A stretch of DNA of 64,000 nucleotides, from the NCBI GenBank assembly GCA_009767595.1, contig VSDK01000585.1, forward strand, positions 1 through 64,000, given 5' to 3'. Positions 22,730 through 31,425 of this stretch are shown piece by piece. Under the pieces are notes generated by a model. The model worked only from the letters and a program-made list of their open reading frames with translations, was not told the origin of the DNA and searched no databases. The DNA is from Symbiodinium kawagutii (lineage: Eukaryota; Sar; Dinophyceae; Suessiales; Symbiodiniaceae). How positions within the stretch are numbered: the first letter of the stretch is position 1; the number at the start of each line of letters is the position of its first letter. The position numbers and the translations under genes are program-made.

Positions 22730-23066
22730 CTGGTATATCCCCTATAGTTGCTAGTTGTTATCCCCTATTCTCAACCATTAACCATTGGTTGGTCATTATA
22801 AGCCATTATTGACTAGCAGGTATCAACCAACCACTATTAACATCGTCAATATATGGTTGGTTATTATTCTTAGCTATGTTATTTTATGGCTATTGGTTGG
22901 TTGGTGAACATTTCACATTAACCATTAACCATTGGTTGGTGAACCTATATATTATTAACCATTAACCATTAACCATCAACCATTAAGCCATTGGTTGGTC
23001 ATTATAAACCATTTGGTCATTATAAGCCAATATTAACCATTGGTTGGCTAGTTAATATTGACTCAG
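22730..23066. repeat. Family B-derived ATTAACCATTGGTTGG tract
   Basis: About 330 bp of imperfect repeats of ACCATTAACCATTGGTTGG and GGTTGGTTATTAT, ending GTTAATATTGACTCAG at 23,066. It looks like decayed tandem copies of family B right ends. The same vocabulary recurs at 41,270-41,530 and 58,150-58,760. Confidence 0.5.
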
Positions 23067-23200
23067 CTCGCCACATGTGTCAAGGTGTGGAAGCGCCTTC
23101 TCACAAAGCCATTCAGCAACGGGGCGCGGCCGGCCCAGCCATCATCATCTGTGTCCCTCCTCGGCTGGGCTTTCCACATGCCCGGCTGGCCGTGAAATCG
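23067..23200 (+). CDS. Exon-like GC island after a family B end
   Basis: A GC-rich island starts right after TTGACTCAG. Plus frames read VEAPSHKAIQQRGAAGPAII then ICVPPRLGFPHARLAVKS, or LATCVKVWKRLLTKPFSNGA. The first ends at GTAGGT/GTAACC, a possible donor. Frame and strand are uncertain because a minus frame is also open. Confidence 0.35.
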
Positions 23201-23447
23201 TAGGTAACCAACCCCAAAACCAGGACTGGTTACCCACTTTATGGTCAATATTATTGGTTAGTAAAGGGTGTTCAATATCATCAGTAATTTGGTATCACAA
23301 TCATAAAGGCCTAATAATTGCTAGATTTCATGGCAACTGGAAGCGTAGGGATGGTTTTGCATCGGTGTAGCATCGCAAAGAAAAGAACTTAGAGAACTTG
23401 AGAATTTTGCGATTTTCTTTACTCCAAGATTCTGGATTCGGGCTTAC

Positions 23448-23845
23448 ACTTGGGACAATTAACAGTGGTAATGGGTGTAGACATGGGCGGCAAAGTGTGG
23501 CAAGGAGCTCAATCTGACCAAAGTCGCCCCAGCCAGGCACATTGCTCTCCTCCAGCCAATCTTTCAGGAACTCGTCCACTGCATCTTTTCCTGGATGTGG
23601 AAAGGACACCAAATTGGGTTACCAGCCATGGTGGTACTCCCAAATGAAGCCCATTTGTAGTATTTTCCATGATGAGATCATCAATAGCTTGGGGGTACTA
23701 CACCCAAAAGTGATGAAAAGTGTTTGGATAAACCCAAATGATCCCAAATGCAAGTCTCCTTGTACCGGACAAAACATGGTTCGTGGATGCTGGCAATCCA
23801 GCTGAACAAGGGCTTTCGGAATTGCAAACTGACATCCTGACCCCA
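23448..23845 (-). CDS. Two exons of an unknown minus-strand gene
   Basis: The upstream exon (~23,840-23,765) reads DVSLQFRKPLFSWIASIHEP then CFVRYK and ends before GAGACT (GA donor) or an internal GT. The downstream exon (23,590-23,448) follows a very good acceptor (GTCCTTTCCACATCCAG followed by G) and reads KDAVDEFLKDWLEESNVPG, then WGDFGQIELLATLCRPCLHP, up to a GTAAGC donor. The second block faintly resembles the Trp-Gly...Glu-Leu region of OTU-type peptidases, not enough to assign. The phase between the two exons is unresolved. Confidence 0.55.
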
Positions 23846-24315
23846 TTTTTTTTACCACTGTCAACCAATGTCCACTACGGCCAACCATGATTTTTCACCA
23901 TTAATATGGATCAATCCTCCTGATGTGGGTTGGAACTGGGACATACTGGAACCCTAGTCACCAACCTTGGGTACCACCATTTTGAAGAACCCGTCGCCCG
24001 CTGGATTTCTTCCAAAATTGTCCTCTTGCGACGTGATGATACAGCATGATGTTATTGTGAGGTATGACTACTACCACTCTGTTTTTATAATCATAATTAT
24101 AATCAATCTCCAGTAGGTGCGACATCGTTCAAACCAGCATGATTCACAATGCCCAACAAACATACTCATAGTGACCAAGTTTGTTGGCTCCGCAAACACT
24201 CTTCATGCTGTAGTCTCCTGTGCCCGGGTCGACTGACTGCAAATGTCGATAAGCTTCCTGAGGAGCTCAATGAACCCAAGTTCAACTTGTTGTTGCATCA
24301 TTATCATGATATCAA

Positions 24316-24316
24316 T

Positions 24317-24377
<61 letters not shown>

Positions 24378-24402
24378 CCATCACCATCACCATCACCATC
24401 AC

Positions 24403-24437
<35 letters not shown>

Positions 24438-24468
24438 CCATCACCATCACCATCACCATCACCATCAC

Positions 24469-24504
<36 letters not shown>

Positions 24505-24505
24505 G
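24316..24505 (+). repeat. Large TCA/TCACCA trinucleotide array
   Basis: About 190 bp of uninterrupted ATC repeats with two ACCATC sub-blocks. It translates into poly-Ile, poly-Ser/Pro, poly-Asp/Gly or poly-Met/Val in different frames, so the four overlapping ORFs here are artefacts. Confidence 0.95.
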
Positions 24506-24713
24506 CCCCAAACTCACCGCATGGACTACACAAGGAAACGGAATTTAACACGAAGACTCACAAAGTTTGTCTAAGCATCGAAGATATCGATCATATTGTG
24601 ACCGCACAGGAGCTGGATATGATTTGTTCAATGACAAGGGGGTTCCTACCAGTACTGCATTGATGTCTGAAATGTCAGACAGAACAAGATGCATTGCACG
24701 GCATTGAAAAAAC

Positions 24714-24878
24714 CTTGATACAGTTTAGAGATGTTTAGAGCATTTTCTATCGTGGAGAACAGCTCTGTAAGCCTGTCGTTCCCAAATCCTCTGTTCCAGA
24801 GATGCTCTTGAAAGGTGTGGTTTCCGGTCTTTTGAAACATCGGGCGTTCCCTGTTGTCAGCTAAACATGCCAAAATCC
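24714..24878 (-). CDS. Internal exon, unknown protein
   Basis: Acceptor CTGCCACAG followed by GG (24,879) and donor CAAG then GTTTTT (24,713). The 165-nt minus frame reads LACLADNRERPMFQKTGNHT, then FQEHLWNRGFGNDRLTELF, then STIENALNISKLYQ. It is fully open and strongly protein-like. No family recognised. Confidence 0.6.
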
Positions 24879-25159
24879 CTGTGGCAGCCAAAAGAATTAA
24901 CCATGCAAGGAAAATGTAATACTAGTAAGCCTTGAATCTCATCGATAGTGAAAGATTCACCACACGTCATTGAGTGTGAATCTCCATCATTAACCTTCAA
25001 CTAAGAGCGATATGTTGGATCTCTCCTTCAGTAATTTAGTTGTGTAACCCCATCTAAACCCAATCACTCTTCAGCTTGCTGGTCACAAGTGGACGTTTCC
25101 GCGCCGTTCCCAAGTGATGTTGCTACAGGTGATGGCTTCCCAACGAAGCCGACCGCACG

Positions 25160-25583
25160 TCACACCGCACGTTGCAGCAGCGTCGAAGATTCCACCACTC
25201 GGCGAAAGGACTCAGCGGATCCACTGACATCTGGATGTGTTTGAGCTGCCAGCTTTCGAAAGGCTCGCCTCAGGTCTGGTTCTGGCCGGGCATCTGCAGA
25301 TGAATCTGTTCCAGTTCTGATGTGGTCAACCGGCGTGATGCAACGGCACATGCAACATTGCTCAAGCACAGAAGGGTAGGCTGCAGCATTCTACAAGCAG
25401 ATTCCGGAATTTACGAAGTACTCTCTGGTAGCGTGAATGATCTTCAAACGCATGATGGATTTTATCCAGCGAGCTGTTCCCAGGGGGTCCAAAGTATCCC
25501 CAGCTTCAACGTATCGACATGTCTCCGCAGTTCTTCAAAGTTGGGCACGGCGTCCAGGCCAAAGATTTCCAATGCCTTGAGGG
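25160..25583 (-). pseudogene. J-domain (DnaJ-like) protein remnant
   Basis: At 25,310-25,160 the minus frame reads DLRRAFRKLAAQTHPDVSG followed by SAESFRRVVES. This is J-domain helix II, the invariant HPD motif and helix III, after which the frame runs to TGA. Upstream pieces on the same strand read ALKALEIFGLDAVPNFEELR (25,583-25,500) and DKIHHAFEDHSRYQRVLRKF (~25,440-25,380), each in a different frame. J-domains stimulate Hsp70 ATPase through HPD. The frame changes over 400 bp mean very short introns or decay; I favour a decayed or partial gene. The HPD call is secure by eye; the full gene structure is not. Confidence 0.6.
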
Positions 25584-25739
25584 CTCAGGTTCAACAGGGC
25601 ACCCCAAGGAACAACGGTTGGATACCAACGGAAACCAACGGTTGTTTCTCAGTAATGGTTGCACAGATTTGTGTAATGGGTTGTGTGGGACTTGTGGGAA
25701 ATAGACTGTTCATTCTGCTAATCTAGCAGAAAAATTAAA

Positions 25740-26220
25740 GTCACTCCCCTTGCTTTGCCATCCACAGACTGTGCATTCTAGATGCGTTGAGAGATAACTT
25801 AAAGTGCAAGTAAGCCTTCATGTTCATGCAAAACTTTAGTTAATTACAATCTTCAAAAGCCAGCCCTTTTTGCTACGAACTACAGTCACTTGAAATGACC
25901 GATCAACCCATTGTAGACAAGCAATTAATTAAAAACATTTAAAAACTAAGTACGTCCAATCCAAGCACGGGTTTCAAGACCTGCCTGTACAGTTTCTGGA
26001 GCAGCGCGCAAACAAGTTCGCTTTGGCGGCTGTATCCTGCTTGGAATTGCGAGTGGAATGAACTGTCTTCTGCACGTGCAAAACAGAAATACCTTACCCA
26101 CTTTCCAAATTCATTGCGGTGGTTTGTCTATGGTGTATCATCGGTAAACGATCACAACAACTCCACTCCAACTATGTACATAGCTTCACTTACACTACTC
26201 TTTGAGAATCTGTCAGACCA
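25740..26220. other. No gene recognised
   Basis: AT-rich, no exon-like frame and no element of families A-D. Confidence 0.35.
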
Positions 26221-26223
26221 AAG

Positions 26224-26535
26224 TTAACGGATGCATTTCAAGACGTGCAAGGCAAACGGCCATGAAAAATCATTGCCAAGTTTCAAATCGCGTGAAATAT
26301 CATTGAGTGCTATTGTGTTGTGTTTGCGTTTGCCAAAAAACATCAAACAACTCAACGTGAGTTCCAAGTGAACAACGAGTGTGTTGGAAATCCGGCAGGA
26401 ATTTTGCATCAGGCACTGCACGACCCCTGAGACGCTCGCGCTAGAACAGCAGCAGCCACTCATCCACTCAGCCACCCTAGCAAGTGTCTGAGTGGCTGAA
26501 TCCAAAAAATGAACCATTACGCGTTCAATGAACAA
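26224..26535 (-). CDS. Possible exon, unknown protein
   Basis: The minus frame of ~103 codons, with an ATG at 26,517, reads VHFLDSATQTLARVAEWMSG, then MQNSCRISNTLVVHLELTLS, then NDISRDLKLGNDFSWPFALH, and ends TAA at 26,224. Open throughout and protein-like. No splice boundary is clear and no family recognised. Confidence 0.4.
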   Translation of the reverse strand: MFIERVMVHFLDSATQTLARVAEWMSGCCCSSASVSGVVQCLMQNSCRISNTLVVHLELTLSCLMFFGKRKHNTIALNDISRDLKLGNDFSWPFALHVLKCIR

Positions 26536-26740
26536 AGTATCTATAAAAGTAATTGAACATATAATCTAATGCACATAATGTATTCATACGTATCCATTTG
26601 GGATAGTTGTGTCGCGGTCCCGTAAAATGGGTGATGCCCAATACTGTGCACAAATTTTTGCAGAATATGACGTTCGTGGTAAGCATCCCAAAAATCCAAC
26701 TATTCACACTGTATGATTGGGAAATACTTGGAAGTACATG

Positions 26741-26827
26741 GTGGTTTCTCAAAATAGGGGTACCCCCAAATCATCCAAGATTCACCTTTTGTAGTCATAA
26801 ACCATCCATTTTTGGGGTACACCATGG
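26741..26827. mobile_element. Family A element, right end lost (copy 3)
   Basis: Starts GTGGTTTCTCAAAATAGGGG and contains AAACCATCCATTTTTGGGGTAC, but the expected CCTATTTTGAGAAACC right end is absent and is replaced by ACCATGG. It is followed by a direct duplication of AAGCACCCCCCACATGGGGA at 26,830-26,873. Confidence 0.6.
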
Positions 26828-26970
26828 TACTAAGCACCCCCCACATGGGGAAAGCACCCCCCACATGGGGAAAGGCAGCTCCTCCTTGGAGCACAGAAGC
26901 TCTGATGTATGAAGTTGGTCGCCAGCCACCATGCAAGGCACACACGCAAGGCGCCATGGGATGAACTCAT

Positions 26971-27070
26971 GTGGTCTTTAAGCCATAGGGAACCCCCCAA
27001 AATGGTTGGTTTATCACGATAAAGAAGTAATATTGGATGATTTAGGGGTCCCCTATTTTGAGAAACCACC
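26971..27070. mobile_element. Family A inverted-repeat element (copy 4)
   Basis: Starts GTGGTCTTTAAGCCATAGGG and ends GTCCCCTATTTTGAGAAACCAC, exactly 100 bp. CATG flanks both ends (26,968 and 27,070), a possible 4-bp target duplication. Only 143 bp separate it from copy 3. Confidence 0.65.
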
Positions 27071-27637
27071 ATGTACAACAAAAAGAAGTGCTATGGAGCT
27101 GACCGTTGGGCTTTTCAAACCTTGCATTTGCCAATGGGATCCTATGTGCTTTGCCTAGATACTGCAGCGGAATTTGTAATTACCGGGATCAACCATAGCT
27201 GCGGATCATCTTGGAATGATTGTGAGTACAATTCACGGATCACCCACTAGAGCAGGCTGCCAGCAACATGAGTCAAGTATTCATTCCATACAACCAACAA
27301 CATCAGGCTCTAAACTGCAATGCCCGCAAATAACAATCAATCACAATGGGAGACTCACCAATCAAATTCAGTCTGGGGGAACCATACATGCAATTGGTAA
27401 AATTGAAAGACCGTAATCTGAAAGCCCTAAATAGGCCTAATATCTGCTTAGTTTCACCCATAAACCAGGACTCTTGGACTCTTTGTAAGGTCGATTCATT
27501 AGCTGCCGTCCAAATTCAAACAAATCCATACCATGCATAGAAACTCACAATTGTATTGATTTCATGTTCTGGATTTTGTCTAGCCCAGCAAGAATTAGAT
27601 CAACAAACAGTGAACAGTCCCAGTTTGCTTTCAGTGA

Positions 27638-27765
27638 TCAATTCTGGACGAACCCTCGCGAGTTTGATTCGTTCCTCTGTGCTATACAATCAACAAACAG
27701 TTTGTCCCAAAATGGCAACGGAGGTCGCTGAACGATCTGCTCAAGGTACAACTGGCAGCTGCAGT
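27638..27765 (-). CDS. Terminal exon, unknown protein
   Basis: After the acceptor TTACGTTAG (27,766) the minus frame reads CSCQLYLEQIVQRPPLPFWD then KLFVDCIAQRNESNSRGFVQ and N-stop. The length is 2 + 42 codons. Strongly protein-like; the other frames close. No family recognised. Confidence 0.5.
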
Positions 27766-27924
27766 CTAACGTAACAAGATGCTGAGGATTGGCAATTTAG
27801 AGTGGTTGTCAGGATTTGTCAGGTTGTCCTGCTGACCTGAGCGGAGTCAAACACCTTTGTGTTATATTCCAACTGAACATTTTCAAGGATAAAATACGTA
27901 TTCATTGACTAAGTGCAAATTGAT

Positions 27925-28485
27925 TCATATGTGTTTTAGTGCAAAAAAGGCCGCTCGTGCTATCAGGTACTGATTCTTTAGGTCCCATGGTCTGTCCATG
28001 GATGAAAACTGCAGCATCAGCACTGTCATCTCTCCCCTGAAGAGGCCTTCCGCATCTTGGAGAAGTAGCCGTGACTGGGACCAACGTTTGTCACAATTGC
28101 ATTCTGGGTCGATCACCCAAGCAAGCGCTGCCTTAGTGCAACCCCGGAACCCCAACTTGTTGAACCGCTGGGTTCAGCAAAATGGCGCAGCTTCAAAAAT
28201 TTCTCCAACTTTGTCAACTTTGTAGTTGTTCAACTTCGCAGGGTTTTCATGTTCGACTTGGTATGGCATAGCATGGCATGGTATGATTGTTAGACCCCTC
28301 GTTTCACCTGCTGGGGATGCGCCTCTCGTGGCTGGGTCCCCCTTCAAAGAGCCGCTCCACTCCAGTACCCAGAGCGCCGTGTTGCATGTTCTGACGCAGG
28401 GCGTGAGAATTGGATCGATCTCTACGACGTGGCCGGTGCCAACATGTTCCAACTCGGTGTCCATTAAGTGGTACCCCCGAAGCAA
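27925..28485 (-). CDS. Two-exon minus-strand gene part, unknown protein
   Basis: The upstream exon (~28,480-28,308) reads HLMDTELEHVGTGHVVEIDP, then ILTPCVRTCNTALWVLEWSG, and ends CCAGCAG before GTGAAA. The downstream exon (28,167 or 28,130 to 27,925) reads GCTKAALAWVIDPECNCDKR, then WSQSRLLLQDAEGLFRGEMT, then ENQYLIARA-like sequence and TGA. Using the acceptor GCAG at ~28,131 keeps the phase. Both blocks are strongly protein-like. Together they suggest a soluble enzyme C-terminus, but no family is recognised. Confidence 0.55.
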
Positions 28486-28576
28486 CCAATACTAGTCATT
28501 ATTAGTAGGGAAACCAACCAGCTGTGGGGGGATATCATTTATGAACAGACCCAACGGATTTCCGAGCAATTTCTAA

Positions 28577-28900
28577 GTGACGGTATTGACAGGTCGATTC
28601 AGGTTTGGAAGTGTTCTGTTGCAAGAAAGGTTGTGCTCGGCGGGCTTTCCAGCAGGAAAGCAGCACTTTCAATTTCAAGGCATCAAGGCACAGAAGTTGC
28701 TGAGTGCTCTGACCAAGTCGGGCCCCGAAGTCACTGATAGTCCCTGGTCATATCCACGTCTCCCATGCATATCTCATGAGCCATGCCCCCATTCACTGAA
28801 CACGTGGACCCAAGCTCTGGAAATTGAAGGATGTGAGCTTTCAGGGATAGGGTGTGAACTGGGCCACAGCTGGTTCATTGAAAAAAGAGTCCCCACAAAT
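28577..28900 (+). CDS. Exon-like island, strand uncertain
   Basis: Plus: after TGACAG the frame reads RFRFGSVLLQERLCSAGFPA then GKQHFQFQGIKAQKLLSALT and stays open to ~29,050. Minus: SDFGARLGQSTQQLLCLDAL then KLKVLLSCWKARRAQPFLQQ follows GACTATCAG and is open as well. The flanking exons (27.9-28.5 and 28.96-29.1 kb) are minus strand, which favours minus; frame quality favours plus. Confidence 0.4.
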
Positions 28901-28961
28901 AGCCAAGTGATCGGACTTGGCCGTGCTATCGTTACCTCCACGTCACATCCAGCGGGTGGCT

Positions 28962-29105
28962 CTACATGGGGTCCACTGGTCCACCCCGGGGCACGCAGGG
29001 CGGCTCCTCCGGTGGCTCTGGAAGAGCCGCCAGCTCTGCCAGCTCATTGAGTTCGATGGTCCTTGTTGCAGGAGATGACTCGCTGTGACTGTTCTGATCA
29101 TGCGG
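28962..29105 (-). CDS. Terminal exon, Pro/Glu-rich unknown protein
   Basis: The minus frame reads NSHSESSPATRTIELNELAE then LAALPEPPEEPPCVPRGGPV, ending DPM and TAG at 28,962. The composition is typical of an acidic, disordered C-terminus. The acceptor is not clear; the frame opens after a TAG at ~29,106. Confidence 0.45.
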   Translation of the reverse strand, partial: PHDQNSHSESSPATRTIELNELAELAALPEPPEEPPCVPRGGPVDPM

Positions 29106-29950
29106 CTATTGTTGTTGGCTAATGTGGTTGGTTAAAATTGATTGTTCACTATTGATTGTCAATCATTGATGCTTCATGATTGATGGTTAATGTTGATGAT
29201 TGATATTGTTGCTTCATATTTATGGTTAGGTTGATATTGACTCATACCCATGTTGTTGGAAGGAAACATCTCGGCAGCTGCATGAAACCTGCCAGGCATC
29301 AAGTTGAAGCTGGTATGGAATTGAGCAATTCTCAGTTTCACCTGGCCAAGCTTACCCAAACACACAACCAGGAGCAATCCCGACCACCGGGGACCACCTT
29401 GCTATCTTCCGTAGTGTCTGGTCAAACAATGGCATCGGCGACAACTGGATCGACATGATGGCCTGCCAGCAAGCGGACATGAGGTAAAAGCACAACTGCC
29501 GCCATCATCACAAACATCACCACTAGCACAATCACAACAACGACAACAACAACAACAACAACAACAACAAGAACCTTGCAGCAACTGCTGCACTGACTTG
29601 TCCCGCGAGTTCACACATGAAATGTGGCTGAGATTGAGATGTTGTCTGGATTCTATTTGATTTTGCCTGTCAGGCTTATTGCTGCAGCTGTCTCCAATCC
29701 CTTTCGTGACGGTGATTGGTTCCGGCATTGTGTCCGGTCTGTGCTGCTTCCTGTCAGCACAGCAACAAAAGCCTGTGGTCATTTTTTGCTGTTCGTTCTG
29801 ATTCTTGCTTTGATTGCCTTGGATTGTGTGCTTACTGCCCGTTGAATTTGAGGCTTAGGGTTCCTCTATCTGGCTATGATTCCTTGCGGCAACGTGCTTA
29901 CCGTAGCACCTTACTTGTGAAAATAGTGCAGCCAATCTTGGGATTCTTAC

Positions 29951-30129
29951 GGAGTTTGGGTCGGGTGAGTCTGGCCATGTGAACATAGCACTGCTCCCAT
30001 GTGAACTGCTTGGGCTTGGATCAATCTGAGGTGTAGGCACTTCTGTAGGCCTTGGAGCCGATGTTGGGTCCCTCTTAGGCCGTCTTGGCCCATCCCAATG
30101 GTGTGTCATTGGCACATGTTGGGCTACAA
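29951..30129 (-). CDS. Internal exon, Pro/Ser-rich unknown protein
   Basis: Acceptor TTTGTTGCCAG (30,130) and donor GTAAGA (29,950) flank a 179-nt minus frame: VAQHVPMTHHWDGPRRPKRD, then PTSAPRPTEVPTPQIDPSPS, then SHGSSAMFTWPDSPDPNS. Open, proline-rich, good splice sites. An open plus-strand frame starts 23 bp away (next entry). No family recognised. Confidence 0.55.
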
Positions 30130-30151
30130 CTGGCAACAAACTGGACTTTGA

Positions 30152-30440
30152 TTGGCTCTACACCACCAAGGTGCACCAGCCCTCAACATTCCTCAGCCAC
30201 TTTTGAATGATTTCGGTACCATTCTTGCACCTCTTTTGAGGGTGCTTTCGGAGCACATTTACGCACATTTGGCGTCCATGTTGGGAGATGCGAGTCTTTG
30301 TCGTGAAGATGCCAATCCTTTGAGCAGGCACAAAACAACAACAACGACGACGACGACGACGACGACGACATCAGCAGTACCAGCAACAACATTGCCGGGA
30401 CCCTTGGATCATCTAGTCATCAGTCTGAGGGTGTTGACTA
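30152..30440 (+). CDS. Exon-like frame with AAC/GAC repeat, strand uncertain
   Basis: The plus frame reads APALNIPQPLLNDFGTILAP, then LLRVLSEHIYAHLASMLGD, then runs through an ACG/ACA tract as poly-Thr. A minus frame over the same DNA (SKDWHLHDKDSHLPTWTPNV, then APSKEVQEWYRNHSKVAEEC, stop) is also convincing. The plus version ends inside the family D element. One of the two is probably real. Confidence 0.4.
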
Positions 30441-30449
30441 ATCATAACT

Positions 30450-30554
30450 GGTTGGTGGTTTCAGCCCCTATGCAAAATAATAATCAACCAACCATTTGTT
30501 AATGATTAGTATCCTTGTAGGGACAATAAAACATGTCAGTGAAACCACCAACCA
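30450..30554. mobile_element. Family D inverted-repeat element (copy 1)
   Basis: Left end GGTTGGTGGTTTCAGCCCCT, right end AGTGAAACCACCAACCA, a 14-bp near-perfect inverted repeat over 105 bp, with internal ATCAACCAACCATTTG. The clearest copy of family D. Confidence 0.65.
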
Positions 30555-31126
30555 AATAAGAATGGGTAAACCTTTGTGGTGAAATGACAGATCCACAGGA
30601 CACCAGAAAGGCCAATGACCTCAGGTGAGTCTGCACAGGTCTTCGGATGGAAACGACGCCGTCAGTTTGCTGTGACGAAGCGCAGGTCATTCACCCAACG
30701 ATTCAGCGATAAACTATGGCAAACGATAAGATCGGACAACAGTCATCACACATCATGGGGCAAAACATACAAAAAAAAAACATGATTGAACAAGCTATGT
30801 TTGAGTTTGAGCTTGACGCAGCATGACCTGCCCATCCGTCCGTAGCCGTTCATGAATGCTCAGTTGATTCCAGTCATTTCTGTGCTCTCTCTCTCTCTCT
30901 CTGTCTTTTCTTGTTTGTTCAGATAGCTTGGGTATAAATGAAGCGACATCCTTTGAGACATCTTGGAACTGGTATATCTGGTATTGATGGAAAAATTGCA
31001 CATGTGATCAAGATAGTTCTTTTGAACTGCCACATCAGTATATTGGGGACTTTGGAGCTGGTTTCCCTGGTAGCTCCCGGGTCAGCCCAACACAGAGAAG
31101 TGTCCCCAGCAATCAAGGGCTCGGCC

Positions 31127-31250
31127 TCTGCCCACTGCAGTCGTTGCAAAGGATCCGCGGCAGGGGGATCTTGGCGATGGCGATGTCACGGGGACCATTT
31201 GGATCCACTCGGATCCATGTGGATCCATGGGGGTTCCAATCATTTCAGGC
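31127..31250 (-). CDS. Exon, unknown protein
   Basis: The minus frame reads NDWNPHGSTWIRVDPNGPRD then IAIAKIPLPRILCNDCSGQ, open from a TGA at ~31,250 to ~31,110. GGATCC occurs four times in 60 bp, so part may be a short internal repeat. A second minus frame downstream (QWAEAEPLIAGDTSLCWADP, to 30,960) could be the next exon or a frame error. The same DNA also carries a 140-codon plus frame that I consider weaker. No family recognised. Confidence 0.5.
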
Positions 31251-31425
31251 CACAGCTTCACTGGCTTCACCTATTCCGAACCAGGGTTCCTCTGGAAGAA
31301 CTACTGCCCATCTACGAGTCCGGAATGCGGTCCCCTTTCAGGTTCACCAATTTTGGCTAGGCTGACGAGTCTGGCCACCTGCCTTCCCCTGATGTCTCAT
31401 CAAAGAATCGGTCATTTTTTTCCCG

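Noticed and set aside
23448-23590. OTU-type deubiquitinase from WGDFGQIELLA
   Set aside because: The Trp-Gly...Glu-Leu similarity is short and the catalytic Cys and His blocks are not visible nearby.
24149-24574. Plus and minus ORFs of 66-141 codons made of poly-Ile, poly-Ser/Pro, poly-Asp and poly-Met
   Set aside because: They are translations of the TCA array in different frames with no boundary or composition support.
29402-29782. 126-codon Cys-rich minus ORF
   Set aside because: The Cys run is the (AAC)n microsatellite at 29,538-29,573; the flanks have no coding character.
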